Positions 7,833 to 17,494 of a stretch of DNA of 64,000 bases are shown in pieces. Position 1 is the first letter of the stretch. Each line of letters begins with the position of its first letter. The stretch covers positions 2,207,501 to 2,271,500 of the forward strand of contig NZ_CP115768.1 in the NCBI RefSeq assembly GCF_027912835.1, given 5' to 3'. A program made the translations under genes and the position numbers. The DNA is from Paracoccus sediminicola. Lineage in GTDB: Bacteria; Pseudomonadota; Alphaproteobacteria; Rhodobacterales; Rhodobacteraceae. The notes beneath the pieces were generated by a model, which searched no databases, had not been told where the DNA came from, and saw only the letters and a list, made by a program, of their open reading frames with translations.

Positions 7833-10538
7833 TCAGGTGAGCCGACCGTGGCAATGCTTGAATTTCGAGCCCGAGCCGCAGGGGCAGGGATCGTTGCGCG
7901 ATGGATTGCCCCAGGTCGCCGGATCGTTTTCGTCAAAGCCCGGCGCCGCGGCAGAGGCAGCCCCACCCCGTGTCTCTTCATGTTCCGGCGTCATCTGGCT
8001 CTGCTGCGCTTTCTGTTGATCCTGATGCTGGCGCATCATCTGTTCCCGCTCTTCATCGGTCAGCGGGCGGATCCGGGCGAGTTGCTGGGTCACGTCTGAG
8101 CGCAGCCCGTCGAGCAGACTTTCGAAGAGCTGGAAACTCTCGGTCTTATATTCCGATAGCGGATCACGCTGCGCATAGCCGCGGAAGCCGACAACCGAGC
8201 GCAGATGTTCCAGCGTCAACAGATGGTCGCGCCATTTCTGGTCGATGGCTTGCAGCAGGATCTGCTTCTCGATCTGGCGCATCGTCTCGGGACCGAAGTT
8301 CTGCTCTTTCTCGGCCATATATCTGTCGGTGGCCTCGACAAGGCGTTCGCGCACCACATCCTGATCGACACCATCTTCGGCGGCCCAGTCCTCGATGGGA
8401 AGGTTCATATTCAATGTCTCGACGGCCGCCTTCTGCAATCCCGCCGCATCCCATTGTTCGGCATAGGCGCGCGGCGGCAGATATTCGTCCACCAGATCGT
8501 CGATCACCTGATGGCGCATATCGGCGGCGATTTCGCCGACCTCTTCGCTGTCCATGATCTCGCGCCGCTGGCTGAAGATCGCCTTGCGCTGATCGTTCAT
8601 GACATCGTCGAATTTCAGCAGCTGCTTGCGGATGTCGAAGTTGCGGCCTTCAACCTTGCCCTGCGCCCGCTCCAGCGACTTGTTGACCCACGGGTGGACG
8701 ATGGCTTCGCCCTCTTTCATGCCGAGTTTCGACAGCACGGAATCCAGACGTTCGGACCCGAAGATCCGCATCAGATCGTCTTCCAGCGACAGAAAGAACA
8801 GCGAGCGCCCGGGATCGCCCTGACGGCCCGAACGGCCCCGGAGCTGGTTGTCGATCCGGCGGGATTCGTGGCGCTCGGTGGCCAGCACGAACAGCCCGCC
8901 TGCGCCCAGCACCTTGTCCTTGTCAGCAGCGTGCCCGGCCTCGATCTTTGCGCGCAATTCGTCGGGATTGGCTTCGGGGTCTGCGTCGAGCGCCTGCATC
9001 ACCTTCATATCGACATTGCCGCCGAGCTGAATATCGGTGCCACGACCGGCCATGTTGGTCGCAATGGTCACCGCGCCGGGCTTGCCCGCCTCGGCCACGA
9101 TATACGCTTCCTGCTCGTGCTGGCGGGCGTTCAGCACATTATGCTTGATCCCCGCCTTGTCGAGCATCTGCGACAGCATCTCGGATTTCTCGATGCTGGT
9201 CGTGCCGACGAGGATCGGCTGGCCCTTGCCATGCGCCTCTTGAATAGCCTCGATCACGGCGGCGTATTTCTCGGTCCCGGTGCGATAGACGCGGTCATGT
9301 TCATCGACCCGCGCGATAGGCTTGTTGGTCGGCACTTCGACCACGCCGAGCTTGTAGATATCGGCGAATTCCTCGGCCTCGGTGGCCGCGGTGCCGGTCA
9401 TGCCGGCCAGCTTGTCGTAAAGGCGAAAATAATTCTGGAAGGTGACCGAGGCCAGCGTCACGTTCTCGGGCTGAATCGCCACGCCCTCTTTCGCCTCGAT
9501 CGCCTGGTGCAGACCATCGGACAGGCGCCGGCCCTTCATCATCCGGCCGGTGAATTCGTCGATCAGCACCACCTCGTCATTCTGGACGATATAATTCTGG
9601 TCCCGCTGGAACAGCTTATGCGCCCGCAGAGCCTGATTGGCGTGGTGCACGATGGTGGTCGATTCCGGGTCGTACAGCGTCTGGCCCTCGGGCAGCACCC
9701 CGGCATCGGAGAGAAGCTGCTCCAGCTTTTCGTTGCCCTCTTCGGTGAAGGTCGCATTGCGGGTCTTTTCGTCGAGCTTGTAGTCTTCCTCGGTCAGCTG
9801 AGGAATGAACTGGTTCAGCGTCTTGTACAGCTCGCTGCGGTCCTGCGAAGGGCCCGAGATGATCAGCGGCGTCCGCGCCTCGTCGATGAGGATCGAGTCG
9901 ACCTCATCGACGATGGCAAAGGCATGATCGCGCTGCACCATCTGGTCGACGCTGGATTTCATATTGTCGCGCAGATAGTCGAAGCCCAGCTCGTTATTCG
10001 TCGCATATGTCACATCGGCCTGATAGGCGGCGCGCTTTTCCTCATCCGGCTGGTAGGGATAGACCACCCCGGTCTTCATGCCGAGCGCGGCGAAGACCTT
10101 GCCCATCCATTCCGCGTCGCGCTTGGCCAGATAGTCGTTGACGGTCACGATATGCACACCACGGCCCGACAGCGCGTTCAGATAGGCGGGAAAAGTCGCA
10201 ACAAGCGTCTTGCCTTCGCCCGTCTTCATCTCGGCGATATTGCCCTGATGCAGGAAAATTCCGCCGAGAAGCTGGGTGTCGAAGGCCCGCAGGCCGAGCG
10301 CGCGGCGCGCGGCTTCACGGCAATTGGCGAAAGCCTCGGGCAGAAGCGCGTCGAGATCCTCGCCGTTCTGGAAACGTTTCTGCAATTCGCGGGTCTTGGA
10401 AATCAACTCTTCGTCAGAGCGGGCCTGGCTATCAGGCTCCAATCCGTTGATCTTCGCCACCAGCGGGCGTGCCGATTTCACCTTGCGGTCGTTGGGCGTA
10501 CCAAAGACCTTCTTCGCCATATTGCCTAGACCCAGCAT
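7833..10538 (-). CDS. secA: Protein translocase ATPase SecA
   Basis: The 901-residue motor of the Sec pathway, which drives preproteins through SecYEG. Visible parts are the Walker A GEGKT near residue 106, the DEAD-like [11 protein letters not shown], the preprotein cross-linking region, helicase motif VI in [13 protein letters not shown], and a C-terminal zinc-binding tail [14 protein letters not shown] that contacts SecB. I chose ATG 10538 ([13 protein letters not shown]) because GGAG lies just upstream; the frame continues upstream to 10610 with non-conserved residues. The gene is divergent from the secreted parvulin gene, a likely Sec substrate. Confidence 0.97.
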   Translation of the reverse strand: MLGLGNMAKKVFGTPNDRKVKSARPLVAKINGLEPDSQARSDEELISKTRELQKRFQNGEDLDALLPEAFANCREAARRALGLRAFDTQLLGGIFLHQGNIAEMKTGEGKTLVATFPAYLNALSGRGVHIVTVNDYLAKRDAEWMGKVFAALGMKTGVVYPYQPDEEKRAAYQADVTYATNNELGFDYLRDNMKSSVDQMVQRDHAFAIVDEVDSILIDEARTPLIISGPSQDRSELYKTLNQFIPQLTEEDYKLDEKTRNATFTEEGNEKLEQLLSDAGVLPEGQTLYDPESTTIVHHANQALRAHKLFQRDQNYIVQNDEVVLIDEFTGRMMKGRRLSDGLHQAIEAKEGVAIQPENVTLASVTFQNYFRLYDKLAGMTGTAATEAEEFADIYKLGVVEVPTNKPIARVDEHDRVYRTGTEKYAAVIEAIQEAHGKGQPILVGTTSIEKSEMLSQMLDKAGIKHNVLNARQHEQEAYIVAEAGKPGAVTIATNMAGRGTDIQLGGNVDMKVMQALDADPEANPDELRAKIEAGHAADKDKVLGAGGLFVLATERHESRRIDNQLRGRSGRQGDPGRSLFFLSLEDDLMRIFGSERLDSVLSKLGMKEGEAIVHPWVNKSLERAQGKVEGRNFDIRKQLLKFDDVMNDQRKAIFSQRREIMDSEEVGEIAADMRHQVIDDLVDEYLPPRAYAEQWDAAGLQKAAVETLNMNLPIEDWAAEDGVDQDVVRERLVEATDRYMAEKEQNFGPETMRQIEKQILLQAIDQKWRDHLLTLEHLRSVVGFRGYAQRDPLSEYKTESFQLFESLLDGLRSDVTQQLARIRPLTDEEREQMMRQHQDQQKAQQSQMTPEHEETRGGAASAAAPGFDENDPATWGNPSRNDPCPCGSGSKFKHCHGRLT

Positions 10539-10739
10539 CGTCACTCCGGCCGTGTTGTTTCGGGAAGGCTGCGGGGATCGGCCCCTTGCCCGGACCGTCC
10601 GACCTGCCATATCAGTGCAGGAAATAAACGGCGCGGGCGCGCCTTTTCGGTTGCGCCGGATTTAGGCCCGCGCCCATGCCGTGTCAACGCTTGCTCCCCG
10701 CACCATTGCGTGCGCGGGCCTCATTCCAAGGGAGACTTC

Positions 10740-11792
10740 ATGTTCAAGCTTACCGCCTCTACCGCCGCGCTGATCGCCGCGCTCTCTGCCGCGCCTGCCC
10801 TGGCGCAGGACACTGAGACCGACTCGACCGAGACCACCGCCACCGAAGCCAGCGAAGCGCCTGCCGATAGCGGGGCCGCGACGGAAAGCGGACCGGCCAC
10901 CGCCGAGACTGGGGGCGAAGACGAGGCTGCGGACAGTGCAGATAGCAGTGCCGACGCGGACAGCGCGGACAGCGCCGCGCAGGATGGCGTCGCACAATCG
11001 GAAGCGCCCGCTGCCAATGCCGACCCCGCCACGGTCGTTGCCACCGTCAACGGCGAAGACATCACGCTTGGCCAGATGGCGGCCATGCAGCTGCGCATGC
11101 CGCCCGAGATGGCACAGATGCCAGCGGAAGAGCTATGGGACGCCATGCTGGACGAGATGATCCGCCAGGCCGCGCTGGCGCAGCTTGGGGAAAGCGATCA
11201 GACGCCGCTCGACCAGGCGGCCCTGGTCAACCTGCGGCGCGACTATCTGACCCGCGCCGCGATGGCTCAGATCGTCGATTTCGAGCCGTCCGATGACGAA
11301 ATCCAGGCGGCCTATGCCGAAGCCTTCCCCGAGGATGATCCGATCAACGAATATGACGCGGATCACATTCTCGTCGAAACCGAAGAGGCCGCCAACGCCA
11401 TCATCGAAGAACTCGAAGGCGGCGCCGATTTCGCCGAGCTGGCGGCCGAACGTTCGACTGACACCGGTTCGGCGCAGAACGGTGGCGATCTGGGCTGGTT
11501 CACGCTGGACCGCATGGTCCCCGAATTCAGCACCGCCGTCGAAGGGATGGAGCCGGGCAGCACGTCCAGCGAACCGGTGCAATCGCAATTCGGCTGGCAT
11601 ATCATCAAGTTGAACGAGACCCGGGTGATGGAGCCGCCGGCGCTCGAAGAGATTCGCCCCCAGCTTGTCGAACAGGTCCGTCGCGAGCGGCTCGAATCCG
11701 AGGTCGAGAAGGTGACGTCGGAAGCCACGGTCGAGCGTAGCGAAGATCTGGACCCGGCCCTGCTGGAGCAGAACATTCTCGGAGTGGAGTGA
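10740..11792 (+). CDS. Secreted parvulin-type peptidyl-prolyl cis-trans isomerase
   Basis: The 350-residue product has a clear signal peptide (residues 1-22, ending PALAQ), an acidic low-complexity stretch rich in Asp, Glu, Ser, Thr and Ala (about 23-100), a SurA/PrsA-like N domain and a parvulin domain (about 200-300) with ADHILVETEEAA, GGDLGWFTLDRMVPEF and FGWHIIKL. The likely role is folding of periplasmic or outer-membrane proteins. AAGGGAG precedes the ATG. The stop TGA shares one base with the argJ start, so the genes are coupled. The acidic linker is unusual for the family. Confidence 0.9.
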   Translation: MFKLTASTAALIAALSAAPALAQDTETDSTETTATEASEAPADSGAATESGPATAETGGEDEAADSADSSADADSADSAAQDGVAQSEAPAANADPATVVATVNGEDITLGQMAAMQLRMPPEMAQMPAEELWDAMLDEMIRQAALAQLGESDQTPLDQAALVNLRRDYLTRAAMAQIVDFEPSDDEIQAAYAEAFPEDDPINEYDADHILVETEEAANAIIEELEGGADFAELAAERSTDTGSAQNGGDLGWFTLDRMVPEFSTAVEGMEPGSTSSEPVQSQFGWHIIKLNETRVMEPPALEEIRPQLVEQVRRERLESEVEKVTSEATVERSEDLDPALLEQNILGVE

Positions 11793-13159
11793 TGGCAAAG
11801 GGCGAGAAAAAGGCCGGCGCTGATAAGAAAAAAGCGAAGAAGGGCAAACCGTCCAAAGCCCAAAAGCTGACCCGCAAGGCGGCAAAGCTGGCCCGGGCGG
11901 CGATGCCTTCAAGCTCTGCGCCGCCAGTCTCGCCCCTTGCGCCTGACAACTTTCCCGATCTGCCGGTCATTCCCGGCGTCGAATTCGCCTCCGCTGCGGC
12001 GGGGGTGAAATACAAAGGCCGCACTGACGTGATGCTGGCCCGGCTGGCGCCAGGCACATCCGTCGCAGCCGTGTTCACCCGTTCATCGACTCGGGCCGCC
12101 TGCGTTCTGGACTGTCAAGAAAAGCTCGCCGCGCCCGCAGATACTTCGCATGGCGCGGCCATCATCGTGAATTCCGGCAATGCCAACGCCTTTACCGGCA
12201 AGGCGGGCCGCGAGGCGGTGGACCGGCTGACCGGTGCAGTGGCCGAGAAACTGTCGATGCCGGCCAGCCGGGTGTTTTCCTCTTCGACCGGTGTCATCGG
12301 GGAGCCATTGCCGTGGGAGCGCATCGCAGCCGTGCTGGATGAGGTGCGCGGCAGGCTGGATCCGGACGGCGCCGAAGACGCCGCGCGGGCGATCATGACC
12401 ACCGACACCTTTCCGAAAGGCGCGGGGATGATCCTCGACGCCGGGCGCGGCCAGATCCGCATCGCCGGGATCGCGAAGGGTTCAGGCATGGTCGCGCCGG
12501 ATATGGCGACGATGCTCGTCTATATTTTCACCGACGCGAAGATCTCGGCAGAAAATCTCCAGAAGATCCTATCCAGGCAAGTCGATGAGAGCTTCAATGC
12601 GATCACCGTCGACAGCGACACCTCGACATCCGACGCGCTCCTCCTCGCCGCCACCGGGCAGTCGGACAGCGATGAAATCACCGATCTGCGCTCGAAAGAG
12701 GCGCGGCGCTTTGCCGATGCGCTCGGTGCCGTGATGTTGGATCTGGCGCAGCAGGTGGTGATGGACGGCGAGGGCGCCTCGAAATTCGTCGAGGTGCAGG
12801 TGACGGGCGCTAAAAGCCGCGCTGACGCCCATCAGGTTGCCATGGCCATTGCCAACTCGCCGCTGGTGAAGACCGCGATTGCGGGCGAGGACGCAAATTG
12901 GGGCCGCGTGGTGATGGCCGTGGGCAAATCCGGCGCAGAGGCCGACCGCGACCGGCTGACGATCCGCTTCGGTGACATGGTGGTGGCCGAGAATGGCTGG
13001 CGTGCACCGGGCTATGACGAGGCCGAGGCGAGCGCCTATATGAAGAATGACCGCCTGGTTCTGGGGGTGGATCTGGGCATCGGCGAGGGGTCGCGCACGG
13101 TCTGGACCTGCGATCTCACCCATCGCTACATCGACATCAATGCCGATTACAGGTCGTGA
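11792..13159 (+). CDS. argJ: Bifunctional glutamate N-acetyltransferase / ornithine acetyltransferase
   Basis: ArgJ recycles the acetyl group between N-acetylornithine and glutamate in arginine synthesis and can also make N-acetylglutamate. The 455-residue precursor self-cleaves before a conserved threonine, here Thr240 in GSGMVAPDMATMLVY, giving two chains. The first 40 or so residues are a lysine/alanine-rich extension (AKGEKKAGADKKKAKKG) not part of the catalytic fold. ATG 11792 overlaps the upstream stop by 1 bp. A GC-rich repeat and mutT follow. Confidence 0.95.
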   Translation: MAKGEKKAGADKKKAKKGKPSKAQKLTRKAAKLARAAMPSSSAPPVSPLAPDNFPDLPVIPGVEFASAAAGVKYKGRTDVMLARLAPGTSVAAVFTRSSTRAACVLDCQEKLAAPADTSHGAAIIVNSGNANAFTGKAGREAVDRLTGAVAEKLSMPASRVFSSSTGVIGEPLPWERIAAVLDEVRGRLDPDGAEDAARAIMTTDTFPKGAGMILDAGRGQIRIAGIAKGSGMVAPDMATMLVYIFTDAKISAENLQKILSRQVDESFNAITVDSDTSTSDALLLAATGQSDSDEITDLRSKEARRFADALGAVMLDLAQQVVMDGEGASKFVEVQVTGAKSRADAHQVAMAIANSPLVKTAIAGEDANWGRVVMAVGKSGAEADRDRLTIRFGDMVVAENGWRAPGYDEAEASAYMKNDRLVLGVDLGIGEGSRTVWTCDLTHRYIDINADYRS

Positions 13160-13166
13160 CGCCGCA

Positions 13167-13217
13167 GCGGGGGCTGTGCGCCCCCGCACCCCGCAGGATA
13201 TTTTCATCAGGATGAAG
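13167..13217 (+). repeat. GC-rich intergenic repeat, copy 3
   Basis: GCGGGGGC (13167-13174) pairs with GCCCCCGC (13180-13187), followed by ACCCCGCAGGATATTT and TCATCAGGATGAA. It lies between argJ and mutT, and its AGGATGAA end is 9 bp before the mutT start, where it could supply the ribosome site. Confidence 0.75.
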
Positions 13218-13225
13218 CCGAACGC

Positions 13226-13624
13226 ATGAAGATGGTGCTGGTCGCCGCCGTGGCGCTGATCGACAAGGATGGGCGGGTGTTGCTGGCGCAGCGCCCAAAG
13301 GGGAAATCCATGGCCGGTCTGTGGGAATTTCCCGGCGGGAAGGTCGAACCCGGCGAGACACCGGAGGCCGCGCTGATCCGCGAGTTGAAGGAAGAGCTGG
13401 CGGTTGATACACACGCCTCGTGCCTCGCGCCGCTGACCTTCGCGAGCCACGCATATGATGATTTTCACCTGCTGATGCCGCTGTTCGCCTGCCGGAAATG
13501 GCAGGGCGTGCCGCAACCTCTGGAGGGGCAGCGTCTGGCCTGGGCAAGGGCTGGCGAGCTTCGCAGCTATGAGATGCCGCCGGCGGATTTGCCGCTGATC
13601 CCCATCCTGCAATCCTGGCTGTGA
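13226..13624 (+). CDS. mutT: 8-oxo-dGTP diphosphatase (NUDIX, MutT)
   Basis: A 132-residue NUDIX hydrolase. The NUDIX box GKVEPGETPEAALIRELKEE (about residues 37-56) carries the metal-binding REXXEE-type signature, here RELKEE. The N-terminal VLLAQRPKGKSMAGLWEFPGG matches MutT enzymes that remove oxidised dGTP from the nucleotide pool. argJ-mutT adjacency is common in this order. The ATG uses the end of the GC-rich repeat as its likely ribosome site. Confidence 0.88.
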   Translation: MKMVLVAAVALIDKDGRVLLAQRPKGKSMAGLWEFPGGKVEPGETPEAALIRELKEELAVDTHASCLAPLTFASHAYDDFHLLMPLFACRKWQGVPQPLEGQRLAWARAGELRSYEMPPADLPLIPILQSWL

Positions 13625-13699
13625 CAGCCTCGGCGTCGCCGCGTTAACCTTTTCGCAATCATTTCTGGCGATAGTCGCGACTGTAGCGCAGGAGCCTTT

Positions 13700-13825
13700 A
13701 TGATTCGCACCATCACAATCGGCAGCCATATCTCGGTTCAGGGTGTTTTCGAACGCAGTATCGCGGATGGAAATATCGAGGTCCGGGTCGGCACTAAAAC
13801 CTATCGCGGCAAGCCAGTCAGCTGA
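13700..13825 (+). CDS. Small hypothetical protein, 41 residues
   Basis: ATG 13700 follows AGGAG (13690-13694) at a good distance and opens a 41-residue frame ending TGA 13823-13825, followed by a strong terminator at 13870. The product begins MIRTITIGSHISVQG and has evenly spaced beta-type residues (IEVRVG, KTYRGK), suggesting one small beta-sheet domain. I recall similar tiny proteins in Rhodobacterales but cannot name a function. The ribosome site and own terminator make it likely to be real. Confidence 0.6.
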   Translation: MIRTITIGSHISVQGVFERSIADGNIEVRVGTKTYRGKPVS

Positions 13826-13869
13826 GGGGCGACGTATTTCTGCGCTGATCCGGTCATGGATCTCTCCGG

Positions 13870-13899
13870 GCGTCGGAACATGGTTCCGGCGCCTTTTTT
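13870..13899 (+). terminator. Rho-independent terminator after the small ORF
   Basis: GCGTCGGAAC (13870-13879) pairs with GTTCCGGCGC (13883-13892), one G-T wobble, 3-nt loop, then C and six T (13894-13899). Confidence 0.85.
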
Positions 13900-14009
13900 C
13901 TTTGCAGGAACGGCATTTCGGCGAGCGCACCCGTACTGAAACTGAACAGACGGGGTGCCGCAGGAAGCACCCGGACAGGGCCAGGTGAGTCTAAGATTTT
14001 CAGCTTCCC

Positions 14010-15230
14010 TCAATCGTAGCGGCGCCGATCCTCGATCACCAGACCGTCATTGGGCAAGCTGTTCGGCGCGACGATTTCCACTCTGCCCTTCATTTTCAGC
14101 GTCTCGATCACCGAACCCGCATATTCGGCATCGGCAGAGCGTGGGCTCTCGATCTGAACGGTCATGCTGTCCATCTCGCCCTCGCGATCGGCGATGACGC
14201 GCGCCCGGGTGATCTCGGGGTGGCGCGCCACCAGCGAGGCGACCTGCTCGGGGCGCACGAACATGCCCTTGATCTTGGTCGTCTGATCGGCCCGGCCCAG
14301 CCAGCCCTTGATGCGCATATTCGTCCGCCCGCAGGGTGAGCCGCCCGGCAGCACCGCCGAGAGATCGCCGGTCGCAAAGCGCACCAGCGGATAATCGGGG
14401 TTCAGCGTTGTGACCACCACCTCGCCCACCTCGCCCTCGGCCACCGGATCGCCGGTGCCGGGACGCACGATTTCGACGATCACGCCCTCATCGACGATCA
14501 TCCCGTCCATCGCCTCGGATTCATAGGCGATATTGCCCAGATCCGCCGTTGCATAGCATTGCAGCGTCTGGATGCCACGCTCGGCGTAATCGCGGCGAAG
14601 CGAGGGGAACAGCGCACCGCCGCCCACCGCCGCGCGGGTGATCGAAAGCGTCTCGCCCAGCTCATCGGCACGGTCGAGGATGATGCGCAGAAAATCCGGC
14701 GTGCCGGCATAGACAGTCGAGCCCGCATCGACGGCAGCACGAACCTGAAGATCGGTCTGCCCGGTCCCGGCGGGCAGCACCGCCGCATCGACCGCGCGGG
14801 CGCCGGATTCGAACATCATTCCCGCGGGCGTCAGGTGATAGCCGAAGCAGTTCTGCACAATATCGCCCCGCCCGACCCCGCAGGCGTGAAGAAACCGACC
14901 GAGCCGCCACCAGTCACCCTCGCGCCGACCTGGTTCATAGATCGGGCCGGGCGACTGGAAGATATGATCGAATTCCGAAGCAAGCCGTGTCGCGAAGCCT
15001 CCGAAAGGCGGGTTCTTGGCTTGCGCCTCCGTCAGCTCGGATTTGCGGATCACCGGCAGCGACGCCAGCGCCTCGCGGTTCCGGATCTCCTCTGGCTCGA
15101 CATCGCGCAGCAACCGGGCCAGAGCCGGTGCCGTCTTGGCCCGGCCGATCGCGGCGGGCAGCGCCGTTTCCAGCCAATCCGCCCGCTCTTCGGCGTCACG
15201 GGTTTCCAGCTCGTCATAAAATCCGGCCAT
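14010..15230 (-). CDS. PaaK-like adenylate-forming enzyme with an altered phosphate loop
   Basis: The 406-residue product resembles phenylacetate-CoA ligase-like members of the AMP-binding superfamily: YAERGIQTLQCYATADLG near the A5 region, PLVRFATGDLS (A7-like) and a C-terminal GRADQTTKIKGMFVRPEQV (A8). The Ser/Thr/Gly-rich phosphate loop that PaaK proteins carry in the first third is replaced by a segment reading FQSPGPIYEPG, so catalysis may differ. It is the last gene of a minus-strand run with a branched-chain-type ABC transporter and a second acyl-CoA synthetase, which points to activation of an imported carboxylic acid. GGGTGGAG precedes the ATG. Confidence 0.75.
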   Translation of the reverse strand: MAGFYDELETRDAEERADWLETALPAAIGRAKTAPALARLLRDVEPEEIRNREALASLPVIRKSELTEAQAKNPPFGGFATRLASEFDHIFQSPGPIYEPGRREGDWWRLGRFLHACGVGRGDIVQNCFGYHLTPAGMMFESGARAVDAAVLPAGTGQTDLQVRAAVDAGSTVYAGTPDFLRIILDRADELGETLSITRAAVGGGALFPSLRRDYAERGIQTLQCYATADLGNIAYESEAMDGMIVDEGVIVEIVRPGTGDPVAEGEVGEVVVTTLNPDYPLVRFATGDLSAVLPGGSPCGRTNMRIKGWLGRADQTTKIKGMFVRPEQVASLVARHPEITRARVIADREGEMDSMTVQIESPRSADAEYAGSVIETLKMKGRVEIVAPNSLPNDGLVIEDRRRYD

Positions 15231-15280
15231 CGCTCCACCCTTTCCGTTTCAGTTCCCGCCCCCAGTCTGCCCGCGCAGCT

Positions 15281-16102
15281 TCAGGACAGCCAACGCTTGC
15301 GGCGACGATATGACCGCACGTCGCGGAAGCTCTTGCGGCCCTCATCCGACATGCCGAGATAGAATTCCTTCACATCCGGATTCTCGCGCAGCGCCTTCGC
15401 CTCGCCATCCATCACCACCCGGCCGTTTTCGAGGATATATCCGTAATGCGCGAAACGCAGGGCGACATTGGTGTTCTGTTCGGCCAGCAGGAAGGTCACA
15501 CCCTCGCCCTCGTTCACCGCCTTGACGATATCGAAGATCTGTTCGACCAGCTGCGGCGCGAGGCCCATTGACGGTTCATCCAGCAGGATCGTCTCGGGGC
15601 GCGACATCAGCGCGCGGCCCATCGCCACCATCTGCTGCTCGCCGCCCGAAGTATAGCCGGCCTGAGACTTACGACGCTCGCGCAGGCGGGGGAAGTACTC
15701 ATAGACCATTTCGAGGTCCTGCTTGATCGCCGCACCGTCGCTGCGGGTATAGGCGCCGGTCAGCAGGTTTTCTTCGACCGTCAGATGCTCGAAGCAGTGG
15801 CGGCCCTCCATCACCTGGATCACACCTTTCTTCACCAGCGCCGCCGGGTTCTGATCGGCCACACGCTCGCCGCGATAGATGATGCTGCCCTTGGTGACCT
15901 CGCCGCGCTCGCTGGCCAGCAGGTTGGAAATCGCCTTCAACGTGGTGGTCTTTCCGGCCCCGTTGCCGCCGAGAAGCGCGGTGATGCTGCCTTTCGGCAC
16001 CGACAGGCTGACCCCCTTCAGCACGAGGATCACGTGATTATAGATCACCTCGATATTGTTCACTTCGAGAAGCTTTTCCTGAGTCTGCGTGGCGTCCAGC
16101 AT
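15281..16102 (-). CDS. livF: Branched-chain amino acid type ABC transporter, ATP-binding protein (LivF-like)
   Basis: The 273-residue ATPase has Walker A GGNGAGKTT (about residues 45-53), signature TSGGEQQ and Walker B TILLDEPSMGL, with a switch histidine replaced by the LivF-typical LLAEQNTN. It is one of two ATPases energising the neighbouring LivH/LivM permeases. The C-terminal tail is basic and slightly longer than in typical LivF. The substrate is uncertain: the flanking CoA ligase genes suggest an organic acid rather than an amino acid. Confidence 0.88.
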   Translation of the reverse strand: MLDATQTQEKLLEVNNIEVIYNHVILVLKGVSLSVPKGSITALLGGNGAGKTTTLKAISNLLASERGEVTKGSIIYRGERVADQNPAALVKKGVIQVMEGRHCFEHLTVEENLLTGAYTRSDGAAIKQDLEMVYEYFPRLRERRKSQAGYTSGGEQQMVAMGRALMSRPETILLDEPSMGLAPQLVEQIFDIVKAVNEGEGVTFLLAEQNTNVALRFAHYGYILENGRVVMDGEAKALRENPDVKEFYLGMSDEGRKSFRDVRSYRRRKRWLS

Positions 16103-16162
16103 GATCGGTCCCCGGTCTTGAAATGTCCCGGCGACAGGATCGCCGCCGGGACGGGAGGATGC

Positions 16163-17443
16163 TCAGCAATCCTTCGGCGTAATGCCGTTCTCTTCCGCAT
16201 AGGCGGTCGAGTCGGCTTCGATCAGCGGCTGCAGGATCTCGTTATCCGGCTCGATGAAGTCGGTGATGAGGTTCCATTGCTGCGCGCTGGCGTCCCATTG
16301 CTGGATGCGCGCCTTGCCATTGCCGCCATGGTTGGAACAGCTCAGCTCGAAAGCCGGGCCGAAATCGGGCAGACCGATCTCTGCCAGCCGCTCATCGGTC
16401 ATGTTCAGCGTCTCGAAACCCTCACGCAGCTGCGTCGCGTCAATGGCAGAAGTGCCCGCGATCTCCTGCGCGTTTCGGATCGCCTCGGCGATGACCACCG
16501 CCGCATACATGCCGCGCGAATACACCGCCGAACCGACATGCTCGCCGCCCTGGCTGGCCAGCCCCGGCTCGATCACATGGGTCTGGAGATCTTCGTAAAG
16601 CGGATAGTCCGTACCCACCCCGTTAAAGGTCAGCGCCTTGTAACCGTCGGACCCATCGCCCGCAGGCTCTACGTCGATTTCCGAGCCGGTCCACCAGATG
16701 CCGATGAAATTCTCCATCGGGAAGCGGATATTGGCGGCTTCCTGAACCGCGACCTGGTTCATCACGCCCCAGCCCCACATCAGCACGTAATCCGGCTGAT
16801 CGCGGCGGATTTGCAGCCATTGCGATTTCTGCTCCTGCCCGGGCGCCTCGACCGGCACTTCGATCAGCTCGAAGCCGTGCTTTTCGCCAAGATCGGTCAG
16901 GGTGCGGATCGGCTCTTTGCCATAGGCGGAGTTGTGATAGACGAGCGCGATCTTCTTGCCGCTCAGATCGCCGCCATTTTCGTCCAGCAGATACTTGATC
17001 GCGACCGAGGCCCCGTCCCAGTAATTCGCCGGCGCGTTGAACACCCAATCGAAGATCTGGCCGTTCTTGGCCGAGGTGCGGCCATAGCCGGGCGTGTATA
17101 ACACCCGCTCATCCACCGAGACCTTGGGGATCAGCTGATAGGTGATCCCGGTCGAAAGCGGGTTGAAGACCAGCCCCTCCGCCTTGAGCGATTCATAGCA
17201 TTCCACGCCCTTCTCGGTGTTATAGGCCGTCTCGCATTCCGGGACCTGGATCATCTCGCCGCCGATGCCGCCATCGCGTTCATTGAGCAGGGTGAAATAA
17301 TCGTTGAACCCGTCCGCGTATTGCGTGCCGCCCGCGCCATAGGCGCCGGTGCGATAGGACAGGTTCGGGACCACCAGATCGGCCATCGCCGGTGCGGCGG
17401 CCATCATCGCCCCCGCCGTCAGAGCCACAAGTTTGGTTTTCAT
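16163..17443 (-). CDS. ABC transporter periplasmic substrate-binding protein (LivK-like)
   Basis: The 426-residue product has a signal peptide (MKTKLVALTAGAMMAAAPAMA) and a two-lobe periplasmic-binding fold of the type-I Leu/Ile/Val family, with LSYRTGAYGAGG at the start, IALVYHNSAYGKEP, and VLMWGWGVMNQVAVQEA. It captures the ligand for the LivH/LivM/LivG/LivF transporter. It is longer than E. coli LivK and resembles the group of binding proteins found beside AMP-ligases. The ligand is unknown. Confidence 0.87.
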   Translation of the reverse strand: MKTKLVALTAGAMMAAAPAMADLVVPNLSYRTGAYGAGGTQYADGFNDYFTLLNERDGGIGGEMIQVPECETAYNTEKGVECYESLKAEGLVFNPLSTGITYQLIPKVSVDERVLYTPGYGRTSAKNGQIFDWVFNAPANYWDGASVAIKYLLDENGGDLSGKKIALVYHNSAYGKEPIRTLTDLGEKHGFELIEVPVEAPGQEQKSQWLQIRRDQPDYVLMWGWGVMNQVAVQEAANIRFPMENFIGIWWTGSEIDVEPAGDGSDGYKALTFNGVGTDYPLYEDLQTHVIEPGLASQGGEHVGSAVYSRGMYAAVVIAEAIRNAQEIAGTSAIDATQLREGFETLNMTDERLAEIGLPDFGPAFELSCSNHGGNGKARIQQWDASAQQWNLITDFIEPDNEILQPLIEADSTAYAEENGITPKDC

Positions 17444-17494
17444 CGTCTTTCTCCTCCCAGAGGTTGATTGCGCCGGCTGCCCCGGTTCTGGTTG

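Noticed and set aside
8205..10529. 774-residue plus-strand open frame opposite secA
   Set aside because: It is a shadow frame of the high-GC secA gene, with no domain signature and compositional bias typical of antisense frames.
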